Positions 14,678 through 19,409 of a DNA stretch of 19,409 nucleotides are shown in pieces. Every line of letters begins with the position of its first letter. Position 1 is the stretch's first letter. A model generated the notes under the pieces. The model made no database searches. It saw nothing but the letters and a program-made list of their open reading frames with translations, and was not told the origin of the DNA. The stretch is from Myxococcales bacterium (GTDB taxonomy: Bacteria > Myxococcota_C > UBA6777). Location: assembly GCA_027005175.1 (NCBI GenBank), contig JALTMC010000319.1:1-19409 (forward strand). Reading direction: 5' to 3'. The position numbers were made by a program, and so were the translations under genes.

Positions 14678-17600
14678 ATGAAGAAGCTCTTTGGATTGTG
14701 GGTCTTTGTGTGCTTGGGGTTGGTGGTTTCTTGTTCCAGCCCAGAGTGTGAAAAAGATAAAGAATGTCAACCCGGCTTTGTGTGTCAGATCGGGAAGTGC
14801 CTTTGTGTAAGTCCCAATTCGCTTTGTGCAGGTCGTTGTGTCAACGTCCTTAAAAGCGACACGCACTGCGGAAAATGCGGTAACACATGTGTTGGTGGTC
14901 AAACTTGTGCATTGGGGAGTTGCAAGTGTCCTAACCCGCAGCTCTTCTGTGGTGGTTCCTGTGTGGATCCGGCCAGTAGTGCAAAACACAGTGGAAAATG
15001 CGGCAATGAATGTACCGGTGGAACTCTCTGTGATGGTGGCAAATGCAAGGACTCTTGCCCTGCCAAAACACCAACCATCTGCGAAGGTGGCTGTACAGAC
15101 ACCTTAGCCGACAGCAATCACTGCGGTTCTTGTGGCAAGAAGTGCCCGGATGGACGCCGATGCTTAAATGGAAAGTGTGACTGTCCTGAAGGTCAAAAGA
15201 ATTGCAGCGGTTTGTGTGTCAATGTTGATACCGCCTCCCAACACTGCGGTGGATGCGGAAAATCCTGCAAGTCTGGACAGCTTTGTGCGAGTGGTCGCTG
15301 TGTTTCCTCCTGTCCCAAAAGTACACCTCAGGTCTGCTTTGGTGGTTGTGTGGATACCAAAACGAATCGATCCCATTGTGGCGGCTGTGGCACCACCTGC
15401 AGCAAAGGTAAAACTTGTGTTGGTGGTGTCTGCCAATGTCCCGAAGGGCAACAAGTTTGCAACAATGAATGCGTGAATGTGCGCTCCGATCAACGCCACT
15501 GTGGAAGTTGTGGGCAAGCCTGCGCCAAAGGTAAAGTGTGTGATGGAGGACGCTGTCTTCTCTCCTGCCCCAACTCTACCGAGTCCAAGTGCTTTGGTGG
15601 CTGCTTTAATACAAAATCGAATCCCAAACACTGTGGTGGATGCGGAAAAGCTTGTATCGAAGGGCAGATCTGCAACTCTGGAAAGTGTGAGTGCCCCAGT
15701 GGATTTACCTTGTGTGATGGTAAGTGTATCGTGACGGATGTTCACCCCCTGCACTGTGGTGGCTGTGGTAAAGCCTGTCCCTCCGGTCAATTTTGCTCGG
15801 TGGGTAAATGTGTGACTTCCTGCCCTGCGGGGCAGGGCGTCTGCTACGGTGGTTGCATCGATACGAAGAACTCCATCGAAAACTGTGGTGGATGTGGTGT
15901 CAAATGTGGTGCCAATCGAACCTGTCGAGAGGGCAAGTGTGCATGCCCTGGAGAGCGAACCGATTGCGCTGGAGCTTGTGCCGACGTACAAACCGATATC
16001 TTAAATTGTGGCACATGTGGAAAACGTTGTCAGTCCGGTGAAAAATGTGTGAAAGGGGCTTGCAAGATCGTCTGTGACACCAGGCCTTTTGATACCGATT
16101 GTGGCGGCATTTGCGTCGATGTACAAAGTGATAAACGCCACTGTAATACATGTGGCAATGCTTGTACGGGTCGCAAGATCTGCCAAAAGGTCGATGAACA
16201 AGGAAAAAGCGTTATTAAATGTGTTTGTCCGAGTGGATTCACCGACTGCAAGGGCGTCTGTGTCAACATGAAGACGGATGTCAAAAACTGTGGAAAGTGT
16301 GGCACTCTCTGTGGGGCCGGGCAGGTCTGTAGTGCAGGGAAATGCTCTCTCAACTGTGTACAGGGAGAAACGGTTTGCAAAGGAACATGTGTCAATACCC
16401 AGCTCGATCGTCGTCACTGTGGGACGTGTGATAATATTTGTCCTGGTGGTGCCACCTGCTCCAGTGGAAGCTGCAAGTGCCCTGGTTCCAGGAAAGCTTG
16501 TGGGGGGGTTTGCTTAAACACTGCTATCGATCCCAATCACTGTGGTGCTTGTAATAACAAATGCCCCACAGGACAGCGATGTGAAGCTGGTAAATGCACT
16601 GTATGTTCAGCACCTGCCACACAGTGTGGTAGCACCTGCTGCCCCAGCACATTGTCGTGCTGTGGAAGCACCAACAAAACATGCGTTGACCTAAAGAATA
16701 ACTATAAAAACTGCGGGGCTTGCGGGAAATCTTGCAAAAATAGTGAGCGCTGCTGTGGAAGTGGCTGCATCGACATCCTCACCGATAACAAAAACTGTGG
16801 GGCCTGTGGTAATGTCTGTAAAACAGGCACTACCTGCTGCAATGGTACTTGCACTGACCTGAAAACAAGCAAAACGCATTGTGGAGCCTGTGGCAATTTC
16901 TGCGACAGCGACAGTGATTGTTGCGGTGGAGCCTGTAAGAATCTGAAGAAAGACGCCAATCATTGCAGTGCTTGTGGGAAATCTTGTCAACAGGGCGAAG
17001 GTTGTTGTGGTAGCTCCTGTATGAGTCTTCAACAGGACAACAAAAACTGTGGGGCTTGCGGCAATGTCTGTAAAACAGGGACCCAGTGTTGTGCTGCAGG
17101 ATGTGTTGATGTTCAAACCAGCGCAAAACACTGTGGAGCTTGTGGCCAAGCCTGTCCTTTGGGTGAAGCCTGTGCTGCCGGAAAATGCAAGAAATCTTGG
17201 GCTGTCGGTGTGGGGGGGGTCTACCCGAGTTCTTCTGATATTGGATACTCCATTGGCTCTGATCGCAGTGGTAATGTCTACGTGATGGGTCGCTTTTATG
17301 GTGAGATCGTCTTTGGAAGTACAACGCTTCGGGGTGGGAATTCCAGCATCTTTGTGGTGAAATTCAACAGTCAGTTTGTTGTGCAATGGGCCACTTCTGC
17401 TGTAGGGAGTAACCTCTCTTCCAACAGCGCTACCTTTGACAACGCGGGCAACACCTATATCGCAGGCTATTTCTCAAGAAATGCATTCTTTGGCTCTCTC
17501 TCCATAAACTCTACCAATCATGGAATGGACGCCTTTGTTGCCAAAGTGGATAGCAATGGAAAATGGCAGTGGGTGACGAAGGGTGTGAGCGCGAGTACCG

Positions 17601-19409
17601 ACTATGCTCGTGCCATCGCACTCGATGGCTCTGGAAATGTCTTTGTGGCTGGTGAATTTTATAGTGTTGGTACCTTTGGTACAATAAAGCTCACCTCAAA
17701 AGGAAGTCAGGATATCTTCGTGGCCAAACTCGATTCGAAAGGGGTCTGGCAGTCGGCTGCACGCGCTGGTGGAACCCGATCGGACTATGTTACTGGGATC
17801 GCTGTTGATAAGGCTGAAAATATCCATGTGACGGGTTATTTCCGCGACCCCTTGGTCTTTGGCTCCACTACGTTGTCTTCCGTTTCGAATTCCAATGACA
17901 TCTATGTGGCGAAAGTCGATAAGGCTGGCACGTGGTTGTGGGCACAAAAGGCTGGGGGAACCTCTTCTGACTACGGTACATCGATCAAGGTTGATGCTTC
18001 CGGCAACGCCTTTGTCACCGGGTATTTCTACAGTCGCCCTGCTGCGTTTGGGGCTGGGATGTTTGGTGTCTCATTGTCATCTTCCGGTAGTGCGGATGTC
18101 TTTGTCGCGAAGCTCGATAGCTCTGGAAAGTGGCTTTGGGCCAAGCACTTTGGTAGCTCAAGTTATGATCGACCGTATGACCTCTCTCTCGATGCTTCTG
18201 GAAATGCTTATGTGATTGGTCAGTATCGCAACTCTCAAGTCATTCCCTCAACCTCCATTAAATTGGTTAATCGAGGCTCGTACGATGCCTTTGTGACGAA
18301 GATCGATACCAATGGCAAATGGATGTGGGCCACCTCCCTTGGAGGTCCTAGCTCCGATTATGGCTACGGCCTTCATGTCGATTCGTCCGGAAATACCTTC
18401 GCTTCTGGATACTTCTACACTGGCGCTTTGTTTGGCTCTACCACACTCTCTGCAAGTGGGGGGAGTGACCTGTTTGTGGCGAAACTGGATAGCAAAGGCT
18501 CCGTCACCAAGGCTTTGGGCTATGGAGGTCTGCAATCGAGTTCTGACTACGGATACTCCATCGCTGTTGATCGTGACAACAACACCTATGTGACTGGGAT
18601 GATTTATGGTAGTGCCAAGTTTGGTTCGATTAACCTACAAACCAATCCCCAACAAGGTAACAGCAGTGATATCTTTGTGGCGAAACTAGACAAAACAGGA
18701 AAGTGGCTATGGGCGCAACGCTTTGGTTCAACCAGCTCTGATTATGGTCGAGGTATTGCTGTTGATCGCAACAAGAATGTCTTTGTGACAGGTTTCTTCC
18801 GCTATACTGCGACATTTGGAACGATCCAACTAACATCCAAGAGTCGGAGTTATGATATCTTTGTCATGAAAATGGACGCCAATGGAAAAGTCCTGTGGGC
18901 CCAAAGTGCGGGCAGCACAAGTACAGATCGTGGACATGCCATTGCTACAGACAAGGCCGGAAATGCCTTTGTCACAGGCTACCTTCGCAACCAGGCTACT
19001 TTTGGAGCTATCACTCTCACCACAAACAGTGGCGGATACGATATCTTTGTGGCGAAAATAGATCCCACGGGAAGGTGGCTTTGGGCCAAGGCTGCCGGAG
19101 GTACCAGCTCTGACTACGGCTATGGTATCGCAACAGATAGCTCTGGGAACGCTGTTGTTACCGGCTATTTCCGAAACTCCGTCACTTTTGGTACTTCGGG
19201 ACTCTCTTCCAAAGGTGGTAACGACATCTTTGTTGCAAAGATCTCTGCTACAGGTATTTGGATGTGGGGGAAAAGTGCTGGAGGTTCAAGTTACGACTAT
19301 GGTAGAGGTGTTGCTGTGGATAGCTCCGACAATATCTATGCCACAGGCTACTTTAATTCCACTGCAACCTTTGGAACGACAACTCTGAAAACACGGGGTG
19401 GTTATGATC
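14678..19409 (+). CDS. Giant Stig1-like / SBBP-propeller lipoprotein, 3' partial
   Basis: The frame from ATG 14678 is open to the right edge, 1577 codons, with no stop. GGAG precedes it at a usable distance. The N-terminus MKKLFG leads a signal peptide ending LVVSC (lipid Cys19). Residues 24-837 hold 20 Stig1-like units: 14 of the first subtype and 6 of the second, switching at CTVCS...STCCP as in the upstream gene. From Trp at 17198 the protein consists of SBBP beta-propeller units (SDYGYGI-DSSGN-VTGYF-FGSTTL-DIFVAKLD-GKWLW). It is predicted to be exported, lipid-anchored and disulfide-rich. It starts 37 bases after the upstream stop, so co-transcription is likely. An eight-G run at 17212-17219 codes for the stalk-head joint. 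Function unknown; surface binding or adhesion is a guess from architecture. Confidence 0.9.
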   Translation, partial: MKKLFGLWVFVCLGLVVSCSSPECEKDKECQPGFVCQIGKCLCVSPNSLCAGRCVNVLKSDTHCGKCGNTCVGGQTCALGSCKCPNPQLFCGGSCVDPASSAKHSGKCGNECTGGTLCDGGKCKDSCPAKTPTICEGGCTDTLADSNHCGSCGKKCPDGRRCLNGKCDCPEGQKNCSGLCVNVDTASQHCGGCGKSCKSGQLCASGRCVSSCPKSTPQVCFGGCVDTKTNRSHCGGCGTTCSKGKTCVGGVCQCPEGQQVCNNECVNVRSDQRHCGSCGQACAKGKVCDGGRCLLSCPNSTESKCFGGCFNTKSNPKHCGGCGKACIEGQICNSGKCECPSGFTLCDGKCIVTDVHPLHCGGCGKACPSGQFCSVGKCVTSCPAGQGVCYGGCIDTKNSIENCGGCGVKCGANRTCREGKCACPGERTDCAGACADVQTDILNCGTCGKRCQSGEKCVKGACKIVCDTRPFDTDCGGICVDVQSDKRHCNTCGNACTGRKICQKVDEQGKSVIKCVCPSGFTDCKGVCVNMKTDVKNCGKCGTLCGAGQVCSAGKCSLNCVQGETVCKGTCVNTQLDRRHCGTCDNICPGGATCSSGSCKCPGSRKACGGVCLNTAIDPNHCGACNNKCPTGQRCEAGKCTVCSAPATQCGSTCCPSTLSCCGSTNKTCVDLKNNYKNCGACGKSCKNSERCCGSGCIDILTDNKNCGACGNVCKTGTTCCNGTCTDLKTSKTHCGACGNFCDSDSDCCGGACKNLKKDANHCSACGKSCQQGEGCCGSSCMSLQQDNKNCGACGNVCKTGTQCCAAGCVDVQTSAKHCGACGQACPLGEACAAGKCKKSWAVGVGGVYPSSSDIGYSIGSDRSGNVYVMGRFYGEIVFGSTTLRGGNSSIFVVKFNSQFVVQWATSAVGSNLSSNSATFDNAGNTYIAGYFSRNAFFGSLSINSTNHGMDAFVAKVDSNGKWQWVTKGVSASTDYARAIALDGSGNVFVAGEFYSVGTFGTIKLTSKGSQDIFVAKLDSKGVWQSAARAGGTRSDYVTGIAVDKAENIHVTGYFRDPLVFGSTTLSSVSNSNDIYVAKVDKAGTWLWAQKAGGTSSDYGTSIKVDASGNAFVTGYFYSRPAAFGAGMFGVSLSSSGSADVFVAKLDSSGKWLWAKHFGSSSYDRPYDLSLDASGNAYVIGQYRNSQVIPSTSIKLVNRGSYDAFVTKIDTNGKWMWATSLGGPSSDYGYGLHVDSSGNTFASGYFYTGALFGSTTLSASGGSDLFVAKLDSKGSVTKALGYGGLQSSSDYGYSIAVDRDNNTYVTGMIYGSAKFGSINLQTNPQQGNSSDIFVAKLDKTGKWLWAQRFGSTSSDYGRGIAVDRNKNVFVTGFFRYTATFGTIQLTSKSRSYDIFVMKMDANGKVLWAQSAGSTSTDRGHAIATDKAGNAFVTGYLRNQATFGAITLTTNSGGYDIFVAKIDPTGRWLWAKAAGGTSSDYGYGIATDSSGNAVVTGYFRNSVTFGTSGLSSKGGNDIFVAKISATGIWMWGKSAGGSSYDYGRGVAVDSSDNIYATGYFNSTATFGTTTLKTRGGYD
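14747..17197 (+). repeat. Stig1-like Cys repeat stalk, 14 + 6 units (gene B)
   Basis: Twenty units are counted by the HCGxCG core. Units 1-14 show the same strict alternation of Cys-x-Cys and Cys-x3-Cys linkers as the upstream gene. Unit 11 has a longer loop (CQKVDEQGKSVIKCVC). The CTVCS bridge begins at 16595. Units 15-20 are the CC subtype. Individual departures: unit 2 has HSGKCG (Ser105 for Cys), unit 11 HCNTCG, unit 18 HCSACG. Confidence 0.85.
16700..17195 (+). repeat. 252-bp internal duplication of a three-unit block
   Basis: Units 15-17 (16700-16951) align with units 18-20 (from 16952) at a constant shift of 252 bases. DNKNCGACGNVCKTGT is identical in both copies; the 47 bases from GA(T/C)AACAAAAAC onward differ at five sites, all silent. 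Outside this core the copies are more diverged. It explains how the second-subtype array of this gene reached six units. Confidence 0.75.
17198..19409 (+). repeat. SBBP-type beta-propeller units, 12 visible
   Basis: Units start (mostly at the Trp of KWLW-AKAAG) at 17198, 17387, 17570, 17753, 17939, 18137, 18326, 18512, 18710, 18896, 19082 and 19265; the last is cut by the edge. Lengths are 61-66 residues. The consensus is WAxxxGGxSSDYGxGIAxDSSGN, then VTGYF, FGxxxL, DIFVAKLD and GKWL. Units 8-12 are the most alike; units 1-2 are the most diverged. Twelve or more units suggests two propellers or an extended array rather than one. Confidence 0.88.
17212..17219 (+). repeat. Eight-G homopolymer at the stalk-head joint
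   Basis: An uninterrupted run of eight G codes for Val-Gly-Gly-Val directly between the Cys-rich stalk and the first propeller unit. Losing one G shifts into a frame that stops at TGA 17283-17285; gaining one G reaches a TGA after about eight codons. Either slip would give a stalk without its head. The run as read is in frame. Confidence 0.7.

Noticed and set aside
15164-15991. 275-codon minus-strand frame
   Set aside because: Shadow of the second giant lipoprotein; its Thr/Ala-rich repeats come from reverse-complemented Cys/Gly/Lys codons.

Overview
The window looks like a chromosomal segment of a Gram-negative bacterium from the Myxococcota / former Deltaproteobacteria. The evidence is several lipoproteins with predicted lipoboxes, Stig1-like cysteine-rich repeats joined to MopE-like 'DCDG' motifs, SBBP-type beta-propeller repeats, a hexameric-type citrate synthase and a bacterial 3-hydroxyanthranilate dioxygenase. 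Base composition looks close to balanced, which is low for a classical myxobacterium, so an atypical or uncultured lineage is more likely. The taxonomic call is inference.

Layout. (1) 1-761, minus: the first 253 codons of a cysteine-rich lipoprotein with two tandem repeat units; it starts at GTG and its 3' end lies outside the window. (2) 762-1219: noncoding, with a 34-bp tandem repeat. (3) 1220-2077, plus: a glutaredoxin-like protein followed after 9 bases by a YceD/DUF177 protein. (4) 2175-3512, minus: citrate synthase. (5) 3609-4403, plus: a lipoprotein-like SAM methyltransferase with a His-rich linker, convergent with (6) 4413-4961, minus: 3-hydroxyanthranilate 3,4-dioxygenase. (7) 5064-7355, minus: a TMTC-like multi-pass membrane protein with TPRs, probably a GT-C glycosyltransferase. 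(8) 7356-7902: a long divergent intergenic region holding an operator-like palindrome. (9) 7903-14640 and 14678-19409 (open at the right edge), plus: two giant cysteine-rich lipoproteins, 37 bases apart.

The most interesting part is the giant lipoprotein pair. Both start with a lipoprotein signal peptide. Both then have exactly 14 Stig1-like units whose linkers strictly alternate between Cys-x-Cys and Cys-x3-Cys. Both switch to a second, double-cysteine subtype through the same CTVCS...CCP...CCG bridge. Only after that do they diverge. The first has 11 second-type units and then three copies of a ~439-residue module separated by MopE-like motifs. The second has 6 second-type units and then at least 12 SBBP propeller units of 61-66 residues. 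This looks like duplication of a common stalk carrying two different heads. In the second gene the stalk-head joint is coded by an uninterrupted run of eight G, so a one-base slip would release a headless stalk. An eight-C run lies in the inter-repeat linker of the partial lipoprotein at the left edge.

The TMTC-like gene is divergent from the giant pair and could modify secreted Ser/Thr-rich proteins such as these, but only position supports that. The metabolic genes (citrate synthase, 3-hydroxyanthranilate dioxygenase, glutaredoxin, YceD-like) look like ordinary chromosomal genes. I saw no tRNA, rRNA, insertion sequence, CRISPR array or integrase.
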